40,093 nucleotides of DNA from Phytoactinopolyspora halophila (GCF_003287285.1 NZ_QMIG01000043.1:1-40093); one strand, 5' to 3'. Positions 16,621 to 24,708 are shown, counted from the first letter of the stretch. Numbers and translations are program-made. The notes: generated by a model not told the origin, from the letters alone.

Positions 16621-16745
16621 GCGCCAGGTGGCGAACCTCGTGCGCCAGGTGGCGAACCTCGTGCGCCAGATGGCGAACCTCGTGCGCCAGGTGGCGAACC
16701 TCGTGCGCCAGGTGGCGAACCTCGTGCGCCGGTTGATGAACCCGG
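16621..16745. repeat. 21-bp minisatellite, five full copies plus one degenerate copy
   Basis: Units starting GCGCCAGGTGGCG begin at 16621, 16642, 16663, 16684 and 16705. The third has one A for G change. A sixth, degraded unit follows at 16726. Each unit contains CGCCA-GG-TGGCG, a small dyad. On the plus strand the unit would read VRQVANL, a perfect heptad. No convincing gene with start and ribosome site covers it on either strand, so I treat it as an intergenic variable-number repeat. Confidence 0.85.
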
Positions 16746-17320
16746 ACACATGCCGGTTCGAACTCCCGCGTCGATCAGTGGCCGGTCTCGCCGCCGTTGT
16801 CGCGGCGATCCAGGGCCTCCTGCAACGCCTGCTGAGCTGTCTGCTGCTCTTCGGTCATCATTCTGATCATTCCTACTCGGACCCATCCCGCGTACACGGG
16901 ATGCGCATGTCGGCGGAAAACGCCTCGCCCAAAGGCAGTCACCATGCGAACGAACATGGACGACGAGGACGTACCGGTACTCGCGGCGGATCGCGCCGAC
17001 ATCTACGGGAGGTGTCCGGTGCCTCCCACCTGCGGAACCCACACTCGTGGTTTCCGGGTCCGCTGATGAGTGGCCGCTGACCAATGTCCGGGTTTCGGAA
17101 CTGTGCAGTGTCCTCGTCGGGACGGATCGGCCAGCTGGATACGCGAAACTCCGCGACGGGGAGCCGGCCTAACGGGCCCCGCCGCGGCAGCTAAGAATGC
17201 GTACCGACCACTGCATGACAGAATGCAGGTTACGCTCACGCTGCGGGAGTTGTCTCGCCAATCAGCGCAGTATCTCACATTTCAAGACACTCGATCCACC
17301 ACCCCACCTACCCGCGAACC
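16746..17320. other. Intergenic stretch with no recognised gene apart from one possible 28-residue ORF
   Basis: Between the minisatellite and the large inverted repeat I see no ORF with convincing codon use or a known motif on either strand. All the longer open frames here have arginine/proline/serine-rich translations typical of GC-rich non-coding DNA. Confidence 0.5.
16775..16861 (-). CDS. Possible small protein (28 residues)
   Basis: Starting at the ATG at 16861, it would read MMTEEQQTAQQALQEALD and end DRRDNGGETGH. The N-terminal part is a plausible short acidic amphipathic helix, unlike the arginine-rich noise around it. A weak AGGA lies 9-10 bases before the start. I do not recognise it. 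It may be spurious. Confidence 0.25.
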   Translation of the reverse strand: MMTEEQQTAQQALQEALDRRDNGGETGH

Positions 17321-17410
17321 AGAATGATCATGTTTGGTACGTTTCCTCGGGCCGTAACACGTCTGCAGTCGTGTTACGGCCCGAGGAAACGTACCAAACA
17401 TGATCATTCT
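17321..17410. repeat. Large inverted repeat with 41-bp perfect arms, downstream of serA
   Basis: The left arm at 17321-17361 (begins AGAATGATCATGTTTGGTAC) and the right arm at 17370-17410 are exact complements. The 8-base centre TCTGCAGT contains the palindrome CTGCAG. Identical GAACC pentamers touch both ends (17316-17320 and 17411-17415), like a target-site duplication. It starts 72 bp beyond the serA stop, so it could also end the serA transcript. There is no T-tract. It shares TGATCATG near the outer end with three other hairpins in the window. Confidence 0.85.
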
Positions 17411-17482
17411 GAACCCGAGGTGACCGGGTTGGGGCCGAGGATGGTGGTGGAGAGGTGACTGGCTCGCGAGGGCGAAGGCGAG

Positions 17483-19072
17483 TCAGTCGACGAGGTCGAC
17501 GTTACGACCCCACTCGGCGCCAATCGCCTCGATGATGTTGTCGATCACGGGACCGGGCAGCGCCTGGTCGACCGTCATCGCCATGAGGGCGTGCCCACCT
17601 CGCGTATCCCGGCTGACCTGCATGCCCGCGATGTTGATCTCGGCTTCGCCGAGGATGCGCCCGACCACCCCGACGATTCCGGGACGATCGTTGTAGCGGA
17701 AGAAGGCCATGTGCTCGGCGGGGAACGCCTCGATGTCGTAGCCGAGAACCTCGACGATCTTCTCCACGTGCTTCGGTCCGGACAGCGTCCCCGACACGGA
17801 CACCGTGTGCCCGTCGGACATGACACCACGCACGGTGATCACGTTGCGGTAGTCCGACGACTCCTCATGTGCGACGAGGCGCACCTCGACACCGCGGTCG
17901 GCGGCGATCACCGGGGCATTCACGTACGACACGGGATCGTCGACCACATTCGTGAACACTCCCTTGAGCGCGGCCAGCTCCAGCACCTTGACGTCGTGCG
18001 CGGCGATCTCGCCTCGCACCTCGACGTCCAGCTGTGCCGCGACTCCCCCGGCGAGCCCGGTGAAGATCCGGCCGAGCTTCTCCGCCAGCGGGATGCCCGG
18101 GCGAACGTCCTCCGCGATGGCGCCACCCTTGACGTTCACCGCGTCCGGCACGAGCTCTCCGGCCAGCGCCAGCCGCACCGACTTGGCCACCGAGATTCCG
18201 GCGCGTTCCTGCGCCTCTTCAGTCGAGGCACCCAGGTGCGGCGTGACGACCACGGACTCGAAATCGAACAGCGGCGATTCGGTGCACGGCTCCGAGGCGA
18301 ACACGTCGATACCGGCACCGGCCACGCGGCCTTCCTTCAATGCCACGGCCAGCGCGTGCTCGTCGACGATCCCGCCACGCGCGGCGTTGATGATCCGCAC
18401 GTTCGGCTTGACTTTCGCCAGCGCCTGTTCGCCGATCAACCCGGCCGTCTCCGGCGTCTTGGGCAGGTGCACGGTGATGAAATCACTCTTGGCCAGCAGC
18501 TCGTCGAGGCTGACGCTGCGCACTCCCATCTGGGCTGCCCGCGCCGTGGACACGTACGGGTCGTAGGCGATGAGCTCGGCGCCGAATCCGGAGAGGCGCT
18601 GCGCGACTAGCGCGCCGATGCGCCCGAGACCGACGATGCCGACGGTCTTCTCGTACAGCTCGACACCGGAATACTTGCTCCGCTTCCATTCGCCGCCCTT
18701 GAGCGCCTCATTGGCGGGGGCGATGTTTCGCGCGGTGGCGAGCAACAGCCCGACGGCCAGCTCGGCGGCACTCGTGATGTTGGACGTGGGGGCGTTGACG
18801 ACCATGACGCCGGCCTGCGTTGCGGCCTTGACGTCGACATTGTCCAGGCCTACGCCGGCACGGGCGATGACCTTGAGGTTCGAGGCGGCGGAGATCGCTT
18901 CTTCGTCGACCTTGGTCGCGCTGCGGACCAGGATCGCATCGACATCGGCGATGGCCGGCAACAATGCGGAGCGGTCGGCACCGTCCGTATAGCGGATCTC
19001 GAAGTCCGGGCCGAGCGCTTCGACCGTGGCGGGCGAGAGCTCTTCGGCGATAAGTACGACGGGCTTGCTCAC
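17483..19072 (-). CDS. serA: D-3-phosphoglycerate dehydrogenase
   Basis: The 529-residue product is the long (actinobacterial type) form. It has an NAD Rossmann domain with GLGRIGALVAQRL, catalytic residues in the INAARGGIVDEHAL and TPHLGASTEEAQ segments, an intervening ASB domain, and a C-terminal ACT domain (MAFFRYNDRPGIVGVVGRIL) that binds serine. It oxidises 3-phosphoglycerate, the first step of serine synthesis. The GTG at 19072 (VSKPVVLIAEE) was chosen because it fits the family N-terminus and follows GAGGGTG; the frame opens 63 bases earlier without a better site. A TAGAAT -10-like box lies at 19154-19159. The 17.36-kb inverted repeat follows its stop. Confidence 0.95.
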   Translation of the reverse strand: MSKPVVLIAEELSPATVEALGPDFEIRYTDGADRSALLPAIADVDAILVRSATKVDEEAISAASNLKVIARAGVGLDNVDVKAATQAGVMVVNAPTSNITSAAELAVGLLLATARNIAPANEALKGGEWKRSKYSGVELYEKTVGIVGLGRIGALVAQRLSGFGAELIAYDPYVSTARAAQMGVRSVSLDELLAKSDFITVHLPKTPETAGLIGEQALAKVKPNVRIINAARGGIVDEHALAVALKEGRVAGAGIDVFASEPCTESPLFDFESVVVTPHLGASTEEAQERAGISVAKSVRLALAGELVPDAVNVKGGAIAEDVRPGIPLAEKLGRIFTGLAGGVAAQLDVEVRGEIAAHDVKVLELAALKGVFTNVVDDPVSYVNAPVIAADRGVEVRLVAHEESSDYRNVITVRGVMSDGHTVSVSGTLSGPKHVEKIVEVLGYDIEAFPAEHMAFFRYNDRPGIVGVVGRILGEAEINIAGMQVSRDTRGGHALMAMTVDQALPGPVIDNIIEAIGAEWGRNVDLVD

Positions 19073-19303
19073 GTGATGAACACCCTCTTCTAGTGTCGTG
19101 CGTCGTTCACATGATCCATTCAGCGAGCGCGACACTGGGCCCGGTCGCGACCGATTCTAACGGCTCCGTAGCCACCTCGCGACGTCCGAAATCTCACATG
19201 CACTGGTCGGACCAGCCGCCGATGTCGCGAATGTCCAGGTCATCCGCCCGCACGGGCGCAGGTCATCCGCATCCGCCCGCGCCCGGCGACGGGCTGCGCC
19301 CCG

Positions 19304-19969
19304 TCACGGCGTCGGCCAGCTCTCACCGCGGTACGACGCGTCCCAGAACATCCACTCGAACCGCGTCGCCCGCGCGTAGGCCGCGTGCATCTGCTCGACC
19401 TGTCCCGGATCGCCGGCCGCCGCCGCATCCACCAGTTCCTCGGCCCGCCTCGTGTCCGCCTCGAACTCCGGGTCCCCGTACATGGACATCCACGGCGCGT
19501 ACGGGTGGTCCGGGCGTTCGGACAGCACGCCGGCCAGGTGCTGGCCCACCTCGGCATAGATCCGGAAACATGGCAGCAGGCCGGCCAGCGCCACCGGTAC
19601 CGGCGCCAGCGACGCGTCAGACTGCAGCGTGTTCATGTAGGCCAGGCATGTCGGCGTCGGCTCGGCCTCCAGGTCGTCGATGTTCATCCCGCCTTCCTCC
19701 AGCAGGGAGGCGTGTAGCTGGCGTTCGGCCTCGATGGCGCCGGCGGAGAACCGGGCGAGTGACGCCGCACCCTCCGGCTCCGGCCACCGGGCGGCCGTCG
19801 TGGCCAGTGCCCGGGAGAAGCGCACAAGGTAGTGCGCGTCGTCGACGATGTATCGCAGGAAGATCGCGCGATCGAGCGTGCCGTCACCGAGTTCGCGGAC
19901 GAACGGGTGCGCCAGGATCGCCTCGAACCACGGTTTCGCCCGGTCCCAGGCGTCCGCCGAGAAACCCAT
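19304..19969 (-). CDS. tenA: TenA-family aminopyrimidine aminohydrolase / thiaminase II
   Basis: The 221-residue all-helical protein has Asp44 (VDDAHYL), the catalytic Cys134 in LLPCFRIYAEVG, and the C-terminal FEWMFWDASY region with the usual glutamate. TenA hydrolyses aminopyrimidines derived from damaged thiamine so the pyrimidine can be reused. AAGGAG lies 11-12 bases before the ATG. It lies downstream of thiM-thiE-thiD on the same strand, but a strong hairpin separates it from thiD, so its expression may be lower or partly independent. Confidence 0.93.
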   Translation of the reverse strand: MGFSADAWDRAKPWFEAILAHPFVRELGDGTLDRAIFLRYIVDDAHYLVRFSRALATTAARWPEPEGAASLARFSAGAIEAERQLHASLLEEGGMNIDDLEAEPTPTCLAYMNTLQSDASLAPVPVALAGLLPCFRIYAEVGQHLAGVLSERPDHPYAPWMSMYGDPEFEADTRRAEELVDAAAAGDPGQVEQMHAAYARATRFEWMFWDASYRGESWPTP

Positions 19970-20009
19970 ACTGCCTCAACTCCTTCTAGTACGAACGACG
20001 TGTGCCGAC

Positions 20010-20068
20010 ACCCATGATCATGAAGACTAACCGCCCATATAGGTCGGTTAGTCTTCATGATCATGGGT
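20010..20068. terminator. 24-bp-arm hairpin between thiD and tenA (TGATCA family)
   Basis: The left arm at 20010-20033 (starts ACCCATGATCATGAAGACTA) and right arm at 20045-20068 are exact complements around an 11-base loop. The hairpin begins three bases beyond the thiD stop. There is no T-tract. Its TGATCATGAA-ACTAA core closely matches the 38.37-kb hairpin. Confidence 0.75.
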
Positions 20069-20071
20069 CTC

Positions 20072-20926
20072 TCATGGCGAGTGCCACAGGGCGTGGAAAT
20101 GGTGCACGGGGCCGTGACCACCGCCCACGTGCAGCGTGTCCGCCGCCTGCAGGGCCGCTGTCAAGTAGCGCTTGGCCTCCGCGACCGCCTCGTAGACGGA
20201 CCGCTCCCGGGCCAGGCCGACGGCGATCGCCGAGGCGAACGTGCATCCGGTCCCGTGCGTGTTCTTCGTCGCCACCCGCGTGGCGCGCAACTCCTGCGCG
20301 CCGTTCTCGTCGACGAGCACGTCCACAGCCTCCGGACCGCCATCATGTCCACCCTTGACGACGACGGCCGGCACGCCCAGCTCCCGCAGTGCTGCCCCGG
20401 CCTCGGCCATCCTGTCCGGGCGTACCTCATCCCAACCCAGCAGGGTGGCCGCCTCCGGCAGGTTGGGCGTGATGATGCTCGCGCGTGGCACCAGGCGATC
20501 CCGGATGGCGGCCACCGTCTCGTCCGACACGAGGCGATCACCCGAGGCGGCCACCATCACCGGATCGACGACGACGTTGGGCACGCGATAGCGGCCGACC
20601 GCGTCGACGACGGCGTCCACCACGTCGGGCCCTCCGAGCATGCCGGTCTTCGTCGCCCGCACGTCGAGATCGTCGTAGATGGCGCTGAGCTGGTCGGCGA
20701 CGAAGTCGCCGGCGATCGGCAGCACGCCCCGCACGCCCTGGGTGTTCTGCGCGGTCAGCGCGGTCAGCGCGGCGGCGCCGTACGCGCCGAGTGCCGAGAA
20801 GGTCTTCAGGTCGGCCTGGATGCCGGCCCCGCCGGACGGGTCGGACCCGGCAATCGTCAGCACGGTTGGTGTCATGCCCGGCAACCTCGACGAGCTGGTG
20901 CCCGGCGTCGTGGTCGTAGATGTCAT
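20072..20926 (-). CDS. thiD: Hydroxymethylpyrimidine/phosphomethylpyrimidine kinase
   Basis: This 284-residue ribokinase-fold enzyme has LTIAGSDPSGGAGIQADLKTF at the N-terminus, VVDPVMVA, and KNTHGTGCTFASAIA at the phosphate-binding anion hole with the catalytic Asp replaced in place by the family GTGC motif. It phosphorylates the pyrimidine half of thiamine twice. The ATG at 20926 overlaps the thiE stop (ATGA) and has AGGAGGAGAG upstream. It therefore carries about 17 extra residues before the conserved core, for which an ATG at 20875 is an alternative. Confidence 0.94.
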   Translation of the reverse strand: MTSTTTTPGTSSSRLPGMTPTVLTIAGSDPSGGAGIQADLKTFSALGAYGAAALTALTAQNTQGVRGVLPIAGDFVADQLSAIYDDLDVRATKTGMLGGPDVVDAVVDAVGRYRVPNVVVDPVMVAASGDRLVSDETVAAIRDRLVPRASIITPNLPEAATLLGWDEVRPDRMAEAGAALRELGVPAVVVKGGHDGGPEAVDVLVDENGAQELRATRVATKNTHGTGCTFASAIAVGLARERSVYEAVAEAKRYLTAALQAADTLHVGGGHGPVHHFHALWHSP

Positions 20927-21600
20927 GGTTGATCTCTCCTCCTGGCGAGGGCATCGTCGACGGCCGCCCGCAGCGCCCGCGCGGCCTCTTGCGGATCGGG
21001 GGCGGCGAACACGCCGGACACGACGGCGACGCCAGCGGCGCCCGCCGCGATCACCTCGGCTGCCCGCTGTGGAGTGTTGATCCCGCCGATCCCGACGAGC
21101 GGCACGGTGCTGCGCCGGCGTATCGCGGTGACACCCGCGAGGCCGAGCGGGGCGAGCGTGTCGATCTTCGTCGGTGTTTCACACACGGGGCTGGCCGCCA
21201 GATACGAACATGCCGCGAGCGAGGCGGGATCGATCCGCTCCGGGTCGAGCTGCTCCGGTGCCTCAACCGAAAGCCCCACGATCGCCTCGTGGCCCAGCCG
21301 CGCGCGTGCCTGCGCCGGTGTCGCGTCGTGTACACCGAGATGGACACCGCTGCCCGTCGCGGCCGCCACGTCGAGCCGATCGTTGACGACGAGGGGCACG
21401 CGCCACGGTGCCAGCGCCCTGGCCAGGCCGGCAGCCATCGCCGCGAGTTCGCCGTCCGGTGCCTTCTTATCCCGCAGCTGAACCAGGGTCGCACCACCGC
21501 GCACCGCCGCGACGCACATCTCGGCGAGCCGGTCCGCTGGCGTCAACGCCGGATCTGTGACGACGTACAGCCGGACGTCGAGGCCATTCGCGGAGCTCAT
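20923..21600 (-). CDS. thiE: Thiamine-phosphate synthase
   Basis: The 225-residue TIM barrel has LYVVTD at the first strand, TLVQLRDK, VVNDRLDVAAATGSGVHLG, and a glycine-rich phosphate-binding end (IGGINTPQRAAEVIAAGAAGVAVVSGVF). It joins the pyrimidine diphosphate and thiazole phosphate to thiamine phosphate. The ATG at 21600 shares a base with the thiM stop (TGATG). An overlapping GTG at 21603 is possible. The gene is translationally coupled on both sides. Confidence 0.94.
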   Translation of the reverse strand: MSSANGLDVRLYVVTDPALTPADRLAEMCVAAVRGGATLVQLRDKKAPDGELAAMAAGLARALAPWRVPLVVNDRLDVAAATGSGVHLGVHDATPAQARARLGHEAIVGLSVEAPEQLDPERIDPASLAACSYLAASPVCETPTKIDTLAPLGLAGVTAIRRRSTVPLVGIGGINTPQRAAEVIAAGAAGVAVVSGVFAAPDPQEAARALRAAVDDALARRRDQP

Positions 21601-22412
21601 CACGATATCCGGGTCCCGGCGAGCACGGTGGACTGCTCGAGTGCGTACAGCTCGTCGAGCAGACGCCAGCGCAGCGTCCCCGGGCCGACGGCACCGGTGG
21701 CAGCACGTTCACCGGCGAGCCCGAACACGGCCAGCGCGCTGGCCGTGGCCATCAAGGGATCGGCAACGGCGGCCGCATACGCCCCGACGACGGCACTGGC
21801 CGCGCAGCCCATCGCGGTCACCCGTGCCATGAGGGGATGTCCGCCAGCGACGTGCGCCGTCCGGCGCCTGTCCGTCACGACGTCCACGTCGCCGGTCACC
21901 GCCACGACCCCGCCCGTGACCTGGGCCAGCGCAACCGCGGCCTCGAGCGCGTCTCCCGATTCGTCGGTGGCGTCCACGCCCTTGCCCCGGCCGGTCATGC
22001 CGGCCAGGGACAGGATCTCGCTGGCATTGCCGCGAACCACCGTGGGGCGATGCGCCAGCAGCTCGGCGCCCACCTGCGTGCGGTACGACGTCGCGCCCGC
22101 GGCAACCGGATCGAGCACCCACGGGATGCCGCGGTCCGTGGCGGCCCGGACCGCGAGCCGCATCGACTCCACCCAGTTCGGGGAGAGCGTGCCGATGTTC
22201 ACCACGAGCGCATCGGCGAGGAGCGCGAAGTCGACGACCTCCTCGTGCGCGTGCACCATGGCCGGTGACGCGCCGACGGCGAGGAGCGCGTTGGCGGACA
22301 GATCCATGGCGACGTAGTTGGTGACGTTGTGCACCAGCGGGCCGCCACGACGCACCGCATCGGCGCACGCCCAGACGTCGGCCGACCCGGGAAGCGTGGA
22401 ATCGGCCATCAT
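21600..22412 (-). CDS. thiM: Hydroxyethylthiazole kinase
   Basis: The 270-residue ribokinase-like enzyme has PLVHNVTNYVAMDLSANALLAVGASPAMVHA at the substrate site, VLDPVAAGATSYR, RGNASEILSLAG, and VTAMGCAASAVVGAYAAA at the phosphate loop with the catalytic Cys. It salvages the thiazole half of thiamine by phosphorylation. GGAGAGGAG lies just before the ATG at 22412. It is the first gene behind the TPP riboswitch and so the most directly controlled. Confidence 0.95.
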   Translation of the reverse strand: MMADSTLPGSADVWACADAVRRGGPLVHNVTNYVAMDLSANALLAVGASPAMVHAHEEVVDFALLADALVVNIGTLSPNWVESMRLAVRAATDRGIPWVLDPVAAGATSYRTQVGAELLAHRPTVVRGNASEILSLAGMTGRGKGVDATDESGDALEAAVALAQVTGGVVAVTGDVDVVTDRRRTAHVAGGHPLMARVTAMGCAASAVVGAYAAAVADPLMATASALAVFGLAGERAATGAVGPGTLRWRLLDELYALEQSTVLAGTRIS

Positions 22413-22415
22413 GCG

Positions 22416-22437
22416 CTCCTCTCCAGCCGGGAGGGAG
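22416..22437 (-). promoter_or_regulatory. thiM: thiM ribosome site with a facing anti-SD stretch
   Basis: On the transcript CTCCCTCC is followed after a 5-base loop by GGAGAGGAG, the thiM ribosome site. The two can pair, which would let the riboswitch control translation start. The pairing is my reading of the sequence, not a folding calculation. Confidence 0.4.
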
Positions 22438-22477
22438 TGGCGCGGTTGCGACGGGCTGCCGGACCCGTACCGCCGTG

Positions 22478-22553
22478 TCGGCTCCCTGCGCCGGCATGAC
22501 CCGGTTCAGGTTCGGCGGGTGTGATCTCAGCCCTTCGTAGGCACCCCGGCCGA
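22478..22553 (-). ncRNA. TPP (thiamine pyrophosphate) riboswitch aptamer
   Basis: Read leftward, the segment has the invariant TPP aptamer blocks in order: GGGGTGCC, GGGCTGAGA, ACCCG, GAACCTGA, CCGGGTCATGCCGGCG and AGGGA. The ends TCGGC and GCCGA form the P1 stem. It lies 65 bases upstream of thiM. A TAGGTT -10-like box (22568-22573) is well placed to start this RNA. TPP binding should repress the thiM-thiE-thiD run. Confidence 0.95.
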
Positions 22554-22621
22554 TCGGTACGTTTCCCAACCTATCGCGCCGCCCGGCCAAAGAGAAACGT
22601 CGGACTCACGGCCGAACGCGC

Positions 22622-22636
22622 TAGGCTCCTGACATG
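22622..22636 (+). promoter_or_regulatory. Leaderless promoter of the APH-fold gene
   Basis: TAGGCT at 22622-22627 ends exactly seven bases before the ATG at 22634. That is the spacing expected if transcription starts on the A of the start codon. No ribosome site is present. Confidence 0.55.
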
Positions 22637-23326
22637 CCCAGCGGCCCGCTCCCCCTCCTGGCGACCGGACGCACCGCCGACGTCTACGCCGTCGCCGACA
22701 CGCGGGTGCTGCGCCGCTACCGGGACGGATGGGACGTCGCGACCGAAGCGGCGATCATGAACCACGTGCGGGCCCATGGCTTTCCGGCTCCGGACGTGTA
22801 CCGCGCCGAAGGTGCCGAACTGGAGATGGAACGCCTCGACGGCCCGACCATGGTGCATGCGCTGCTGCACGGGCAGGTCGACGTGGATACGGCCGGGCGC
22901 ATCCTCGCCGATCTGCACGCCGGACTCCATGGCGTGCCCCCGTTGCACCCCGCCGGTGCGGGAAGCAGCGTCGTCCATCTCGACCTGCACCCGGACAACG
23001 TGATCCTCACCGCCTCCGGCCCGTACCTCATCGATTGGTGCAACGCCGGCGACGGGCCACCCGACCTCGACGTGGCGCTCTCCGCGCTGATCCTGGCCCA
23101 GGTCGCCATCAGCGAGGAGATGAGCGTGGCCGTCAGTGGCGGCGCGAGCATCGCCGCCACCGCACGCGAACTCGTCGAGATCTTCGTGGCATGTGTGGGC
23201 GGTCAACCGGGCGCGATGCTCGACCATGCGGTGACCTTGCGCACCGCCGACCCGCAGATCACGAAGGCAGAACGGCTCGCCCTGACCGCTGCGGCCGCCC
23301 TCGTCGACGAGCTGGCATCCGCCTAG
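22634..23326 (+). CDS. APH-fold (aminoglycoside phosphotransferase family) kinase
   Basis: The 230-residue small kinase has an N-terminal lobe (TGRTADVYAVADTRVLRRYRDG) and the catalytic loop VVHLDLHPDNVIL (HxDxxxxN), followed by LIDWCNAGDGPPDLDVA, which carries the metal-binding Asp. It is shorter than typical resistance kinases. Many such proteins phosphorylate small sugars or metabolites, and no resistance role can be claimed. It is divergent from the thiamine operon and probably translated without a leader. Confidence 0.85.
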   Translation: MPSGPLPLLATGRTADVYAVADTRVLRRYRDGWDVATEAAIMNHVRAHGFPAPDVYRAEGAELEMERLDGPTMVHALLHGQVDVDTAGRILADLHAGLHGVPPLHPAGAGSSVVHLDLHPDNVILTASGPYLIDWCNAGDGPPDLDVALSALILAQVAISEEMSVAVSGGASIAATARELVEIFVACVGGQPGAMLDHAVTLRTADPQITKAERLALTAAAALVDELASA

Positions 23327-23535
23327 CTGCGCCCAGCTCCGCATCGGCGACGCCGGTCCCGACGCGGACCGACGCGGACCGACTTTGCTGCCCACACGTG
23401 CGAGAAAACCGCCAGATCCACGAATAACTGCACGTCTCGGCATCGAAGTCACCCGCCACGAGGGCGACGGCGGCTTGGCAAACCACGGCGGTCGACGACG
23501 CCGGGCAGGAATAGCCGGCAGGATGGCGGCGCCTT

Positions 23536-24168
23536 CTACGCCACTCCTCGCGGCCGGAACTGGACGCTGATCCGCGGCCCCACGACGCGGGCGCTCTTGG
23601 GCACCGCATGCTCCCATGTCCGCTGGCAGGAGCCGCCCATGACGAGCAGATCTCCATGCCCGAGGCGGTAGCGCAAGGTGTCACCGCCCGTTCGCGGCCG
23701 CAGCAACAGCGATCTCGGCTCACCGAGCGAGACGATCGCGACCATCGTGTCCTCGTGCTTGCTCCGCCCGATGGTGTCCCCGTGCCAGGCGACGCTGTCC
23801 TGGCCGTTGCGGTAGAAACACAGGCCGGCCGTGCAGAACTCCTCGCCGAGCTCGTCGCGGTAGTGATCGCTCAGCGTCTGCCGGGCCTGCTCCAGAACCG
23901 GATCGGGCAGTGCGTCGTGTTCGCCGTACCAGCAGACCAGGCGGGGGACGTCCACCATCCGCTCGTACATCTGCCGCCGCTCGGCGCGCCAGGGCACATC
24001 CTCCACGAGCCGGGAGAAGAGCTCATCCGAACCGCGCACCCATCCGGGACGGACGTCGAGCCACGCTCCGGCACTGAGCTCGCGCCGCGTCACCGACGTG
24101 CCGAGCTCCTCCAGAGCCGGCCCGTCCTGGATGCCGTCGAGCAAGGAACCCTGCAGGGCTATCTCCAT
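23536..24168 (-). CDS. AlkB-type 2-oxoglutarate/Fe(II)-dependent dioxygenase
   Basis: The 210-residue protein has the iron triad His129-x-Asp131 (AWHGD) and His187 (WEHAVP), and the oxoglutarate-binding RISVQFR (Arg199, Arg205). FYRNGQDSVAWHGD and SLGEPRSLLLRP match AlkB homologues that remove alkyl groups from DNA or RNA bases. The ATG at 24168 is preceded at exactly seven bases by TATGTT (24175-24180), so the message is probably leaderless. It is convergent with the APH gene, with a 209-bp gap in which I saw no terminator, and divergent from the PPOX gene. Confidence 0.9.
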   Translation of the reverse strand: MEIALQGSLLDGIQDGPALEELGTSVTRRELSAGAWLDVRPGWVRGSDELFSRLVEDVPWRAERRQMYERMVDVPRLVCWYGEHDALPDPVLEQARQTLSDHYRDELGEEFCTAGLCFYRNGQDSVAWHGDTIGRSKHEDTMVAIVSLGEPRSLLLRPRTGGDTLRYRLGHGDLLVMGGSCQRTWEHAVPKSARVVGPRISVQFRPRGVA

Positions 24169-24174
24169 GCTGCC

Positions 24175-24276
24175 AACATACCGGCTATCGAACGCGTGTT
24201 CCAGTACCGGCGATCGGGTGGTGCCCCGGGGTCCACTGGCGAGCGGTGCGGAAGCAGGCAGTATCGTCGGTCCATG
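24175..24276. promoter_or_regulatory. Divergent leaderless promoters (AlkB and PPOX genes)
   Basis: TATGTT read leftward (24180-24175) ends seven bases before the AlkB ATG. TATCGT (24262-24267) ends seven bases before the PPOX ATG at 24274. Neither gene has a ribosome site. Both transcripts are predicted to begin at the start codon. Confidence 0.55.
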
Positions 24277-24708
24277 AGTTCTGACGTTCTCCCCGATCCC
24301 GCGACACCGTTCGGCCGGCGCGTACGTGAACGGCTGCGCGACGAGTGGCTGATCTGGCTGACCACCGTCGGCAAGGACGGCACGCCCCAGCCGAATCCGG
24401 TCTGGTTCCTCTGGGACGGCGCCGACCAGATCCTCACCTACAACCTGCCCGACGCCTACCGGATGGGCCACATGGCGGCACGGCCCCAGGTATCGCTGCA
24501 CTTCAACAGCAACCAGGACGGCGGCGACATCGTTGTCCTGCGGGGCGTCGCCGAGCGGGTGCACGACGAGGCTCCGCCGCACGAGTCCGGTCCCTATCTG
24601 GACAAGTACCGCAGCGGCATGATCCACGTGAGCGGAAGCATCGAGGCGTTCGGCACCACCTACTCCGCCCCGGTACGGATCCGGATCACCCGCGTACGCG
24701 GTTTCTAG
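24274..24708 (+). CDS. PPOX-class F420/flavin-dependent oxidoreductase
   Basis: The 144-residue protein has a split beta-barrel flavin-reductase fold like actinobacterial F420-dependent oxidoreductases: LIWLTTVGKDGTPQPNPVWFLWDG at the first strands, RMGHMAARPQVSLHFNS, and APVRIRITRVRGF at the end. Such proteins use F420H2 or FMN. The substrate is unknown. The start codon was chosen for the family N-terminus and the leaderless -10 box. Confidence 0.85.
   Translation: MSSDVLPDPATPFGRRVRERLRDEWLIWLTTVGKDGTPQPNPVWFLWDGADQILTYNLPDAYRMGHMAARPQVSLHFNSNQDGGDIVVLRGVAERVHDEAPPHESGPYLDKYRSGMIHVSGSIEAFGTTYSAPVRIRITRVRGF

Noticed and set aside
16621-16745. CRISPR-like array
   Set aside because: Repeats are directly adjacent with no spacers and no cas genes nearby.
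16523-17080. Plus-strand 185-residue frame with perfect VRQVANL heptads
   Set aside because: The heptads come directly from the 21-bp minisatellite. The flanks are arginine-rich noise and no ribosome site was seen. Kept as a repeat, not a gene.
23327-23535. Gap between the convergent APH and AlkB genes searched for a terminator or gene
   Set aside because: Only a short CGACGCGGAC direct repeat and a 5-bp stem were found. Neither is convincing.
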